Shown: one piece after another, positions 9,601-16,526 of the stretch
Position numbering within the stretch: the stretch's first letter is position 1
Layout of the letters: every line of letters begins with the position of its first letter
DNA from: BTUB01 sp964392765
Lineage (GTDB): Bacteria > Babelota > Babeliae > Babelales > Vermiphilaceae
Direction of reading: 5' to 3'
DNA length: 27,420 bases
Assembly: GCA_964392765.1 (NCBI GenBank)
Contig: CAYMRF010000011.1
Location: 1-27,420 of the forward strand
The notes under the pieces: model-generated
Databases searched by the model: none
Seen by the model: the letters and a program-made list of their open reading frames with translations, nothing else
Told to the model about the DNA's origin: nothing
Made by a program: the position numbers and the translations under genes

Positions 9601-10583
9601 GCAACCACTAATGCTCCATCGATGCAGCTGGTACTATTGGTAGTATCAAAGATTTTTACTTTGCCTTGCGCATTGGTATCACCACCGATGCCTACGCCAC
9701 CATATACAATTAATGCACCGGTTTGCGGATCTTTACTTTGCGTTGAATTTAGCAGATGCGTAACGCCGCCAACATTCAGATTGCCGCCGATCGCTTGGCC
9801 GCCAACCACAATGAGTGCGCCAGAATTCAGATCATCACTTTGTGTTTTGCCATTAATTTTTGTATTGCCACCGATATTTAAATTAAGACCAATGCCAACG
9901 CCTCCGCCAACTACTAATGCGCCGTGCGCAGCATCTAGACTCGCCTTATTATTGAAAATATGTTCCGTGCCGCAGATATTGAGGTTACCTTTAATGCCAA
10001 CGCCGCCCAAAACTTGCAATGCACCTGAATTACAATCAACACTCTCGCTTGCATCATTAATCGTTATTACCCCAGAAAAGTTTCCACTGCCTGATCCTTC
10101 ACCCTCACCGGAATCGCAAAAGAAAGTATCTTTACCGCATGGCAGGCTTTCTCTATTGCAACACATGCCGCTCGCACCTAAAGCAGCGCGACTTGATGAA
10201 GGGTCATTTTGCATTTCAACAGTTTCTTGTAAGCTTTCTTGAATTTTTGGCAGGTAGAGTGTAAGCATCTCATGCGTTTGCATATCATCTGCAACAGTAC
10301 TATCCGCAAGCTTCTGCAATTCTCGTATACTTTGGCTGATCAATGATTTTGAGACCGTAGACGTACCTTCTTCGAGTAATGTGACCGTTTTATTGAACGC
10401 TCCCATATGAGAACTATACTTTTGATCCATACGCTTTTTTAAAAATAAAAAACTTTTGCCTGCTTTTTGAGAAATTTCAACTTGATCTTGTCTAATTGGA
10501 TGAAGAAAAGATTCCTTACGTTCTGCATTGCTAATACCGGGTATAAGCACAATACCCAGCATTATAGAAGGTAAAATTTTCAT
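6651..10583 (-). CDS. Giant YadA-head-like exported surface protein (paralogue 2)
   Basis: A 1310-aa protein with the same architecture as its downstream neighbour. It has a signal peptide (MKILPSIMLGIVLIPGISNA), a helical segment sharing KYSSHMGAFNKTVTLLEEG, a Cys-rich neck (CCNRESLPC...FFC), six beta-repeats, YadA-like head repeats and the same kind of C-terminus (SSKQIEAICPDLVLVEADG, then a coiled coil). The two proteins agree nearly residue for residue in long stretches such as STNSYFEINGGSVLATN. The middle of the head has drifted (for example GQKAYAGISELDQ against GQKAYAGFTQQAVPG). The DNA of one segment (7144-7661) is identical to 3175-3692, while flanking codons differ by many silent changes. 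The start follows AAAAAGGGAAAAGATA. This is the first gene of the minus-strand pair; a possible promoter lies at 10622-10651. A role as a surface fibre or adhesin is inferred from the repeats. Confidence 0.82.
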   Translation of the reverse strand: MKILPSIMLGIVLIPGISNAERKESFLHPIRQDQVEISQKAGKSFLFLKKRMDQKYSSHMGAFNKTVTLLEEGTSTVSKSLISQSIRELQKLADSTVADDMQTHEMLTLYLPKIQESLQETVEMQNDPSSSRAALGASGMCCNRESLPCGKDTFFCDSGEGEGSGSGNFSGVITINDASESVDCNSGALQVLGGVGIKGNLNICGTEHIFNNKASLDAAHGALVVGGGVGIGLNLNIGGNTKINGKTQSDDLNSGALIVVGGQAIGGNLNVGGVTHLLNSTQSKDPQTGALIVYGGVGIGGDTNAQGKVKIFDTTNSTSCIDGALVVAGGEGVGGDLNVCGKVHIFDQTNSSNCKNGALVVDGGAAFGKDVYICGGLNVQGPISTNSYFEINGGSVLATNIANCNLSVGDNTNPIANGTDNTAVGESAMQNNQVGTDNSAFGCHALTSSIYGNANTAGGVFSIGSLVGGNGNTAWGYQPAYSTIYNSYTTAIGYETLHENLTDDNTGVGAFALHDNEFGAELTAVGFKALESNLGLDLPVAYLGSTNTAVGHESQEYNLQGFDNTSVGSLSSQYNLVGFSNTSAGASALNANLSSYNTAIGAASMAYNTIGSFNTAQGGDSLGLSVVGYYNDSTGYSSLAVAIAPFYNVVNGCEALENVINPTRNVAIGYEAIGGEATILNPISYLPVLSLSDNVGVGFESLIQDRVDANTAVGSQSMEGNIYGLHNTAVGYQALRYNIGTIVSSLGTDNTAVGYKALYAEENGYENTGVGSQSITVSAITKIPTFKNTLLGAFTYNAAGSYNVCIGDRANDYGNYDVIIGQDAQNAIDIFFNAIVVPDTTGVVVIGQKAYAGISELDQINPYGNVSIGYNAYSLGVYPISIGQKATVDGSTSIAIGALSNVYGKNNIAIGRTTRIQGELGPATPGKFNVIAGDSNFAFGDYNTNVGAISGVKGSHNALFGDYVNGNPAGGGGLTSINASTIIGSYAFSKGDYNQVLGYGAGSGDATEYNTAIGSYARCQNLYAIGIGTYATAYGLSSIAIGTQAKVLVGSNNIAIGNLSNADGDSSIAIGATAVSAGSSSIAIGKVAVAPGNGAISIGRNSNAVGIGCIAIGDGAKALGVNSIAIGNSTTAPLDTIAIGNPLNIAAWLYGITDIGNAIPVNKFVQVTPLGNLVQGTCPLCFKSMIPLFGEEDMLRNDSATRSIGEKLIDIDVLSKIIKCDDSQNTDLRLSSKQIEAICPDLVLVEADGSKLLKGDKLIPLLVQQLKIHSTNLEESHKQLITQNRKREALHKKFQKLNSQIYQLQCFQAS
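7144..7661. repeat. 518-bp tract identical to 3175-3692 (gene conversion copy B)
   Basis: Second copy of the identical tract, inside paralogue 2 and in the same reading frame and residue position (about 975-1147). The same orientation and frame mean that recombination between the copies would keep both reading frames open. It could also delete or duplicate the intervening 3969 bp and leave one chimaeric gene. Confidence 0.93.
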
Positions 10584-10621
10584 TATCTTTTCCCTTTTTT
10601 ATTTTTTAAATTCTTCCTATT

Positions 10622-10651
10622 AAACTAATAAAAAAAAAAAATCTAAGTCAA
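10622..10651 (-). promoter_or_regulatory. Possible promoter of the giant adhesin pair with 12-A spacer tract
   Basis: Read on the minus strand, TTGACT (10651-10646, five of six matches to the -35 consensus) is followed after 18 nt by TAGTTT (10627-10622, a weak -10). The spacer contains an uninterrupted run of 12 A/T pairs (10630-10641). The predicted transcript start is about 30 nt upstream of the ATG at 10583. The -10 is poor, so this is tentative. Confidence 0.32.
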
Positions 10652-10732
10652 TAAGACTACATTCTTGCATTTTTAAATCTTTTTCAGTAATGCTTTCTAG
10701 AGAACAGTATAAGTCTAGTGGAAAGGAGTTTT

Positions 10733-12334
10733 GTGAAGATTATCAATATGTATTTACTATTAATTTTGTTTTTGACAGCTATTATTCAAATTCCAATGGT
10801 TGCACAAACCAAATCATGTGTTGGCGGCGCGTGCACCCCATGCAACGCAGGAATTTGCCCAATCAATGTTAGCTGCGGTGGCGGAGCATCAGGCGCATCC
10901 GGAGCATGTGGCGCCTGTGCAGAGTTTTGTTGTATTAGTGTTAATTCTACCGCGACTGTTTCTAATTTAGTTGCAGCATGTGCTAATATTTCTGGGAATT
11001 TAACCGTAGGCGGTACCGTTGATATTAAAGGTAATTTAATTGAAGAGGGCGATGCGACGTTTCAAGAAGATGTTTGTATCGGCGGAAATCTTTCTGTTGC
11101 CGGGAATGAAACGGTAGGCGGAAATGAAACCATCGAAGGGGGCTTAACGGTAAATAATGGGATATTAATTAACGGGCTCACCATATTTAACGGAGACGTA
11201 ATAATTAATGGTTCCCAAACCATAACGGTTAATGAATTTATCAATGGATCTCTTACAGTAGGCGGCACCGGAATATTTAATGGTCCTCTTATTGCAAACG
11301 ACGGCTTAATAGTTAACAACGGCGAAACCATCAATAGTGGTGGACTGGTTGTTGCCTGTGGTGGAGCAGTTATCAACGGCACCGTAAACATCACTCAAGA
11401 TACTGCAACCGATGATCTGGATGTATTAGGCAATTTAACCGTAAATCAAAATTCATTCTTTAACGGTTGCCAAACGGTAGTCAATGGAAGTTTTATTGCC
11501 AATGGAGCGGTAACTTTAAATCGAGGTTTAACCGTTGCTGCAGGGGATCAAGTAATTACTACTGGCGACTTAACCTTAAATAATGGGGACTTAACGGTTG
11601 CTGGATTTTCAACATTCAATGGACCAGTAACTGCCGTTAATGGCGCAACAGTAGAAAATGGATTAACCGTTTTTGGCGGAGAAACGATTGCAAGCGGCAA
11701 TCTTTCGGTAGCACCGTGTGGCAACGCTACCGTTGGTGGATCATTAACCGTGGGCGGCACTATCACTTCTCCATCTCCTGCAACGTTATTCAGCTTATTA
11801 ATCACTGATACCACCAATAGCACGAGTCCACAAACTGGCGCACTCGTAGTAAATGGCGGCGTAGGAATTGCGCAAGATTTATGGCTGGGCGGCTCTCAAT
11901 TCTTCCAACAAGTTACTCGTGAAGGTGGCGTACCAAGTCCTTTAAATTATTATGAAGAAACATGTGTTTCAATGAACTTTGAGTTCGCAGGGCAAAATAA
12001 TATTGTTTCAGTACAAGTAGTAAGAATTGGCAACTTAGTAAATCTATTAGTTCCAATATTAACCTATGGCCCTGGTGGACCTGATACCGTTCATTCGGTG
12101 GTTAATTTACCTGCCCGATTTGCACCCGGCTGCGTAGTACGCGGTGCTGCATCAACTATTATTAATGATGTAAGCCAATTAGGAGAATTTGAAGTTGATC
12201 CTGATGGAACCATTATCTTTGGATTACCAGGAGCATTACTCGGGCCGCAACCGATCACTTCAGCTGCTGGTGTACAAGTTGACATCAATACCATAACGTA
12301 TAATAGATTAAGCTGTGGCTGTAATATTGGTTAA
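10733..12334 (+). CDS. Exported beta-repeat surface protein with tail-fibre-tip-like C-terminus
   Basis: A 533-aa protein. I chose the GTG at 10733 because AAAGGAG (10722-10728) lies just upstream, while a GTG at 10718 would lie before that site. The next gene also begins GTG-AAG-ATT. Regions in order: signal peptide (about 1-24, VAQ-TK), Cys-rich neck with nine Cys between residues 29 and 67 that includes a collagen-like GASGASGACGAC run, then about 300 residues of short beta-repeats (NLTVGG, GGLTVNNG, TIFNGPV). Next is one full unit DTTNSTSPQTGALVVNGGVGI, followed by a C-terminal domain (about 402-533) starting NYYEETCVSMNF and containing VVRIGNLVNLLVPI. That pattern recalls the YEEGTFTP...YTKIGNLVTV tip domain of phage tail fibres. 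The beta-repeat is shared with the two giant proteins encoded on the other strand. It is probably a surface fibre or spike; the binding target is unknown. Confidence 0.78.
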   Translation: MKIINMYLLLILFLTAIIQIPMVAQTKSCVGGACTPCNAGICPINVSCGGGASGASGACGACAEFCCISVNSTATVSNLVAACANISGNLTVGGTVDIKGNLIEEGDATFQEDVCIGGNLSVAGNETVGGNETIEGGLTVNNGILINGLTIFNGDVIINGSQTITVNEFINGSLTVGGTGIFNGPLIANDGLIVNNGETINSGGLVVACGGAVINGTVNITQDTATDDLDVLGNLTVNQNSFFNGCQTVVNGSFIANGAVTLNRGLTVAAGDQVITTGDLTLNNGDLTVAGFSTFNGPVTAVNGATVENGLTVFGGETIASGNLSVAPCGNATVGGSLTVGGTITSPSPATLFSLLITDTTNSTSPQTGALVVNGGVGIAQDLWLGGSQFFQQVTREGGVPSPLNYYEETCVSMNFEFAGQNNIVSVQVVRIGNLVNLLVPILTYGPGGPDTVHSVVNLPARFAPGCVVRGAASTIINDVSQLGEFEVDPDGTIIFGLPGALLGPQPITSAAGVQVDINTITYNRLSCGCNIG

Positions 12335-12351
12335 GAAAGAAAGAGGTCATA

Positions 12352-14187
12352 GTGAAGATTACAAAAATTAATATTCTCGCCTTAGTTCTTCTCTCTTTCA
12401 TGGGGAAAGGATTAGAAGCGGGTAGCAAAAAAGCAAAAAATACCAAGCAAGATCCACAACCAATCAATCTTGCTTATGGGCCAACCAGCGGAGAAATAAA
12501 ATCGATATGCCCTCCGTGCGTGAGTCTCACCTGTCCAAATCCATCACCATCGGGCGCGACTGGTTGCTCAGGCCCCGGTTGTGTTTGCACTCCTGATACT
12601 ACGGCTACCGTTTGTTGCTTAAATATTGATAATACCATTACCACAGAAGGCAATCTTAATATTGGGAATCAAACCGTAATTGGTGATGTGCTCGTTCAAC
12701 TTAATGCCAATTTTAAAGATGGTATGGTTGTTGAAGAAAACGGAAACTTTAGTAATAACGTTTGTATCGCCAGCGATAAAAATGTTGATGGCAATGTGAA
12801 CATTGGTGGGTTTAGTGTTGTTCTTGGAAGACTAACGCTCAATACCGGTGTTCTCAGCGTTTCTGGGACTACCGGAACTATCAATATCAATAGTAACCCC
12901 ATTATTAATGGTTCAGTGACAGTTACGGGAAATCAAAGTGTAACCGGAAGTATTACTGTTGGTGGCACTGCGATATTTAATGGTCCCATTATTGTGAGTG
13001 GAATATCTGGAACATCTGGCGCTTCGGGCGCAGGCCAAGTTATTGTTAACAACGGTTCAACCATCAGCGGTGGATTAATAATTTTAAATCCAAGCGGATG
13101 CACCGGATGCACGGGATTATTTGTAGGTGGTAATGCATGCATTATTGGAGATGTGATTGCCGAAGATGTTCTGGTACGAGGACAACTTACGGTGGATCGA
13201 CTCACTACTCTTAATAATGTAACCACGGCAACAGGTGGCACATTTATTGTTAATGGTCCAGCGGTATTAAACGATGGCCTCACCATAACTGGCGATGAAA
13301 TAATGCAAGGTGGTTCTAAATTCGTTGGTGGTAATTTAACCGTGAATGGTGACACTGAATTACAAAGCCCTGTTTTCATCAATGAGGGTGGAACAATCAG
13401 CGGCGGGCTGGTAGTAATGAATGGATCTACCGTTGATTCATTAGCCCTTCCCAGCGGAAACCTTTCAGTTTCTGGGGTAGTAAATGTTAATGGCCCTATT
13501 GTAAGCTCAGCCGGAATTTCAACGCTAAGCAGTTTAAGACTCACTGATACTGCAAATAGCAGTTGCCCAACTGGCCCCGAAGGAGCATTAATTGTTCTTG
13601 GTGGCGCAGGCATCGGCGCATCAGGAGCGATTGGTAAAAATCTTTGGATTGGTGGAGCAGAATATTTTGCTAATACACAAGCCGAAGGAGGGGTTCCTAC
13701 ATCGTTTGATTATTATGAAGAGTCTTGTTATGCAACTGCATTCACGTGGGGTGGGTTAACCGTAAATCCGCCGGCAAGTGTGATGGTTCGCGTTATTAGA
13801 GTAGGAAATATAGTTAACTTACTCATTCCTGCAACTATTTATAACAATCCCGGAATTCACATTGACGTTATTACTTCAACAAATCCAATGCCTGAACGTT
13901 TTAGACCATTTACTACCGTGCGCGGTGCATCCTCTACCATTATTAGTAATGTTCCTACAGAAGTGGGACCGATCGTGCTTGGTGGATTGGGCGAGTATGA
14001 TGTTTCTCCTGCAGGCATTATTCGATTTGGTATTCCGGCAACGGCAAGTGGACCATTAGGACCCGTGATCACCAATGCACTGGGGCCACAACGAATTTTT
14101 GCGCAAGATTTTGTACAGAAAGATATTGATACGATTACCTATAATATTAATGGATGCGAAAATCGCTGTAAGCTCGCGTGTACTTAA
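12352..14187 (+). CDS. Exported beta-repeat surface protein, paralogue of the upstream gene
   Basis: A 611-aa protein with a GTG start preceded by AAGAGG, 17 bp after the previous stop, so the two are probably one operon. Regions: signal peptide (about 1-23, LEA-GS), basic stretch SKKAKNTKQ, Cys-rich neck with eight Cys between 53 and 89 (CPPC, CSGPGCVC, CC), then a long run of short beta-repeats (NLNIGNQTVIG, SVTVTGNQSVTG, NGPIIVSG). Collagen-like GISGTSGASGAG and GCTGCTGLF inserts interrupt the run. A TGPEGALIVLGGAGIGASGAIG unit follows, then a C-terminal domain of about 155 aa. From LWIGGAEYF through EGGVPTSFDYYEESC and VIRVGNIVNLLIPA to DIDTITYNINGC this domain matches that of the upstream gene. 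It is likely a surface spike partner or variant. A strong terminator follows at 14204-14233. Confidence 0.78.
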   Translation: MKITKINILALVLLSFMGKGLEAGSKKAKNTKQDPQPINLAYGPTSGEIKSICPPCVSLTCPNPSPSGATGCSGPGCVCTPDTTATVCCLNIDNTITTEGNLNIGNQTVIGDVLVQLNANFKDGMVVEENGNFSNNVCIASDKNVDGNVNIGGFSVVLGRLTLNTGVLSVSGTTGTININSNPIINGSVTVTGNQSVTGSITVGGTAIFNGPIIVSGISGTSGASGAGQVIVNNGSTISGGLIILNPSGCTGCTGLFVGGNACIIGDVIAEDVLVRGQLTVDRLTTLNNVTTATGGTFIVNGPAVLNDGLTITGDEIMQGGSKFVGGNLTVNGDTELQSPVFINEGGTISGGLVVMNGSTVDSLALPSGNLSVSGVVNVNGPIVSSAGISTLSSLRLTDTANSSCPTGPEGALIVLGGAGIGASGAIGKNLWIGGAEYFANTQAEGGVPTSFDYYEESCYATAFTWGGLTVNPPASVMVRVIRVGNIVNLLIPATIYNNPGIHIDVITSTNPMPERFRPFTTVRGASSTIISNVPTEVGPIVLGGLGEYDVSPAGIIRFGIPATASGPLGPVITNALGPQRIFAQDFVQKDIDTITYNINGCENRCKLACT

Positions 14188-14203
14188 TTTAATTTGAATG
14201 TTG

Positions 14204-14233
14204 AAGCCGGTAGATTTTTCTACCGGCTTTTTT
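14204..14233 (+). terminator. Intrinsic terminator of the plus-strand surface-protein pair
   Basis: Perfect 11-bp stem AAGCCGGTAGA / TCTACCGGCTT with a TTTT loop (14215-14218) and a six-T run (14228-14233). It starts 17 nt after the stop codon at 14187. This is the clearest terminator in the window. Confidence 0.93.
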
Positions 14234-14306
14234 ATTTTCAATCACATTAAAAAATTCTATGCTGTTGCAAAAGGATTAATGGAACATCAAAAAAAAGGCA
14301 ACGCAT

Positions 14307-15383
14307 ATGAAGAAAATAGTAATTCTTCTCTCATTCTTATGTATAACTAAGCTTCATGCAAAAGAAAATTTGAGATCTTTGCTTGAATTTAAAGAAGAAA
14401 AACCTAATAAAATCTATTATGAACTGCTTGCTCCAATCGCCGGCGATGCTCCCGATCTTTTTTTTATTAAAAGTAGAAATCTCAAAAACTTCTCTCTTGA
14501 AAATAATTATTTATCGATGATTGAAGAGGCAACTCATGCAATATATTTTTTAGAAACAGGAACGTATCTGGGAGATACTACCGATAAAGCTTCACGCCAT
14601 TTTCCTCGAGTAATTACTATCGAACTGAGCAAAGAGCTGTTTGAAACTGCAAAAAAAAGATTTTCTAAAAAGAAAAATATCACCATTCATCAGGGCGATT
14701 CGGCACAACTATTGCCAAAAATTTTAGAAACTATGAAAGATAAAGCAGTCTTCTTTTTAGATGCTCATTTTAGCATGGGAGAAACTGCAAAAGGAAATGA
14801 AAACACCCCTATTATCACGGAATTAAATCATATTAAAAAGAGTAAAATTACTCATGCAACCATCATCATTGATGATATTCGCATGTTTTATGAGCCTTTA
14901 ATAACCCTTACGGATAATTTTATGCAAGGGTATCCAAGCCTCAATGAAATCGTAGAAAAAATTTTAGAAATTAATCCAAACTACCAATTTGCTTTGGTTT
15001 ATGACACCCTTATCGCCTTTACGCCAGACAATCAAATTACCGTTTCGCCAATAGTTCACGCAACCACCATGAGTAGACTTTATGACGGTCAAAATTATTT
15101 AATTGAAGACGTGATTAAGGCAGAATTATGCATCGCAAAAGCTCAAGGTGACGATAAAGCTTCGCTCATGGAATTAGGCGAATGCTGGGTGGAAAAATTT
15201 AGCCAAGAAGTGGGATTATCACGCCATTATGCATTGTGGGCAGGGCTTATTTCGCTTTCTAACCAAAATTATGATAAGGCAAAAGAATATTTGTTTGAAG
15301 CAAAAAAAAGAGGTTTGGACCATTGGCGAATCGATTGGTATCTGGCAATGGCCCACGCGCAATGCTTTTTTGATATAGGCTAG
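14307..15383 (+). CDS. Exported SAM-methyltransferase-fold protein with C-terminal helical repeats
   Basis: A 358-aa protein starting with a signal peptide (MKKIVILLSFLCITKLHA, cleavage about 18/19). The middle has a class I methyltransferase outline. FLETGTYLGDT (81-91) fits the glycine-rich motif I. VITIELSKELFETAKKRF (102-119) fits the acidic residue after strand 2. IHQGDSAQLLPKIL (127-140), FFLDAHFS (149-156) and IIIDDIR (about 193-199) fit later strands. Similar patterns occur in TylF/FkbM-like and Methyltransf_24 families. The last 80 residues (ALWAGLISLSNQNYDKAKEYLFEAKKRGLDHW) look like a TPR-type helical pair. An exported methyltransferase is odd because SAM is cytoplasmic; the fold may serve another role, or the protein may act in a host cell. 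The start has AAAAGG about 9 nt upstream. Confidence 0.68.
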   Translation: MKKIVILLSFLCITKLHAKENLRSLLEFKEEKPNKIYYELLAPIAGDAPDLFFIKSRNLKNFSLENNYLSMIEEATHAIYFLETGTYLGDTTDKASRHFPRVITIELSKELFETAKKRFSKKKNITIHQGDSAQLLPKILETMKDKAVFFLDAHFSMGETAKGNENTPIITELNHIKKSKITHATIIIDDIRMFYEPLITLTDNFMQGYPSLNEIVEKILEINPNYQFALVYDTLIAFTPDNQITVSPIVHATTMSRLYDGQNYLIEDVIKAELCIAKAQGDDKASLMELGECWVEKFSQEVGLSRHYALWAGLISLSNQNYDKAKEYLFEAKKRGLDHWRIDWYLAMAHAQCFFDIG

Positions 15384-15390
15384 TTTTTAA

Positions 15391-15780
15391 TTATTTGTTT
15401 TCCACGAGCGTATTAAAATCAACCAGCATTGAAGAAAATCTATTCTCCTGCTTGTCCATTTGGTTTTGCAATTCTTGTATCACTTCTTTTAAGTGCTTAA
15501 TGTTTTTATTGATTTCTGCCTTATCAGAAACGGTTAATCCCGCTCCCAAGAGCCGACTTTCTTCTGTTTTTAAAAGACCTCTGTGGGCATCAATACTCTC
15601 TTTAAGGCGATCAATTTTGCCATCGAGATCTAAAAGCGTGTTTCCCGTTGAAATTATTTTAGCTTTCGATGAACCGCTTGCTTCTTTAATATGTCTTTTA
15701 ATTGAAAATTCAAAAACACTTGCGCTCAGAGAAAACGAGAAAAAAAGACCGCAGATAACGAGATTTATAAGATTTTTCAT
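15391..15780 (-). CDS. Small secreted coiled-coil protein of unknown function
   Basis: A 129-aa protein with a clean signal peptide (MKNLINLVICGLFFSFSLSA, about 1-20). The rest is almost entirely helical with heptad-like leucines and charged residues (LLDLDGKIDRLKESIDAHRGLLKTEE and INKNIKHLKEVIQELQNQMDKQE), so a coiled coil of roughly 75 residues is likely. No catalytic motif is visible. The start is backed by AAGGA about 10 nt upstream. It ends 7 bp from the convergent methyltransferase-like gene and lies downstream of orn on the same strand, separated by 95 bp, so it may have its own promoter. It could be a periplasmic chaperone-like or structural protein, but nothing in the sequence decides this. 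Confidence 0.72.
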   Translation of the reverse strand: MKNLINLVICGLFFSFSLSASVFEFSIKRHIKEASGSSKAKIISTGNTLLDLDGKIDRLKESIDAHRGLLKTEESRLLGAGLTVSDKAEINKNIKHLKEVIQELQNQMDKQENRFSSMLVDFNTLVENK

Positions 15781-15875
15781 AATTAACCATCCTTTTTAGA
15801 AAAATAAAATAAATATATATTTTACTCTAAGATAAAGGTTAATCTTGGAAAAACTCAATATTTTAGTAAATCTTT

Positions 15876-16427
15876 TTATTTATCAGAAATAAAAAAATAT
15901 TTTCGATAATGCGCCAGCTCTTTGATGGATCCGCGTACATCTTCCAGAGCACGATGATTATCGGGCTTTTCGAATCTTATAAATTGGCTATGCGGATACC
16001 AGCGTTGTGCAAGCTCCTTCACCGAGCTCACATCAATAATGCGGTAATGAAGATAATCAACAATGCGCGGCATCCCTTTGCGCAAAAATGCGCGATCTTG
16101 CCATACCGAGTTGCCACATAAAATACCATCTTTAGGCGGGCAATATTCTTTAATAAAATCTAACGTTTCTTCTTGTGCAACTGCCATCGTCATAGAAGAT
16201 TTTTGAACCGCGTCTATTAATCCGGTTTTAGTATGTTGATTGCGCACCCAATCATCCATTAAATCGAGTGCCGATTGTGGCTGATGAATAATTAATGCCG
16301 GACCTTCAGCAATAATGTTTAATTGATTATCCGTAACTATTGTTGCAATCTCTAAAATTACATCAAGATCAGGATTTAAACCGGTCATTTCTAAATCCAT
16401 CCAAATTAAAAATTCTTTCTTTCTCAT
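15876..16427 (-). CDS. orn: Oligoribonuclease, DEDDh 3'-5' exoribonuclease
   Basis: A 183-aa protein of the length usual for Orn, which degrades 2-5-nt RNAs (nanoRNA, pGpG) to mononucleotides in the cytoplasm. All DEDDh residues are present: Asp11 and Glu13 in WMDLEMTGLNP, Asp111 in GNSVWQDRAFL, and His158 and Asp163 in NHRALEDVRGSI. Further family signatures are MDDWVRNQHTKTGL and YRIIDVSSVKELAQRWYP. The start at 16427 has TAGGAA upstream. The gene is divergent from the ligase fusion gene (ATG 16527), with a 99-bp shared region between the two starts. No sign of truncation or unusual composition. Confidence 0.96.
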   Translation of the reverse strand: MRKKEFLIWMDLEMTGLNPDLDVILEIATIVTDNQLNIIAEGPALIIHQPQSALDLMDDWVRNQHTKTGLIDAVQKSSMTMAVAQEETLDFIKEYCPPKDGILCGNSVWQDRAFLRKGMPRIVDYLHYRIIDVSSVKELAQRWYPHSQFIRFEKPDNHRALEDVRGSIKELAHYRKYFFISDK

Positions 16428-16526
16428 GCGTTCCTAACATTGCGCAAATTTTTCTTTACTATCAATCAACACTCGATATCATTATTACATAATTATCATT
16501 TTTCACCTCAAAAAGAATCAATAATC

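Noticed and set aside
11062..11823. Antisense frames across the plus-strand beta-repeat genes
   Set aside because: Pro/Val-rich complements of repeat codons; the plus-strand frames have signal peptides and ribosome-binding sites.
2673..14187. CRISPR array or transposon as cause of the repeats
   Set aside because: Repeats are coding, imperfect and of protein type, with no spacers, transposase or terminal inverted repeats.
16440..16526. TTG start adding 29 residues to the ligase fusion
   Set aside because: The added residues do not resemble Ddl, whose N-terminus begins at MTKLRVGVLMGG.
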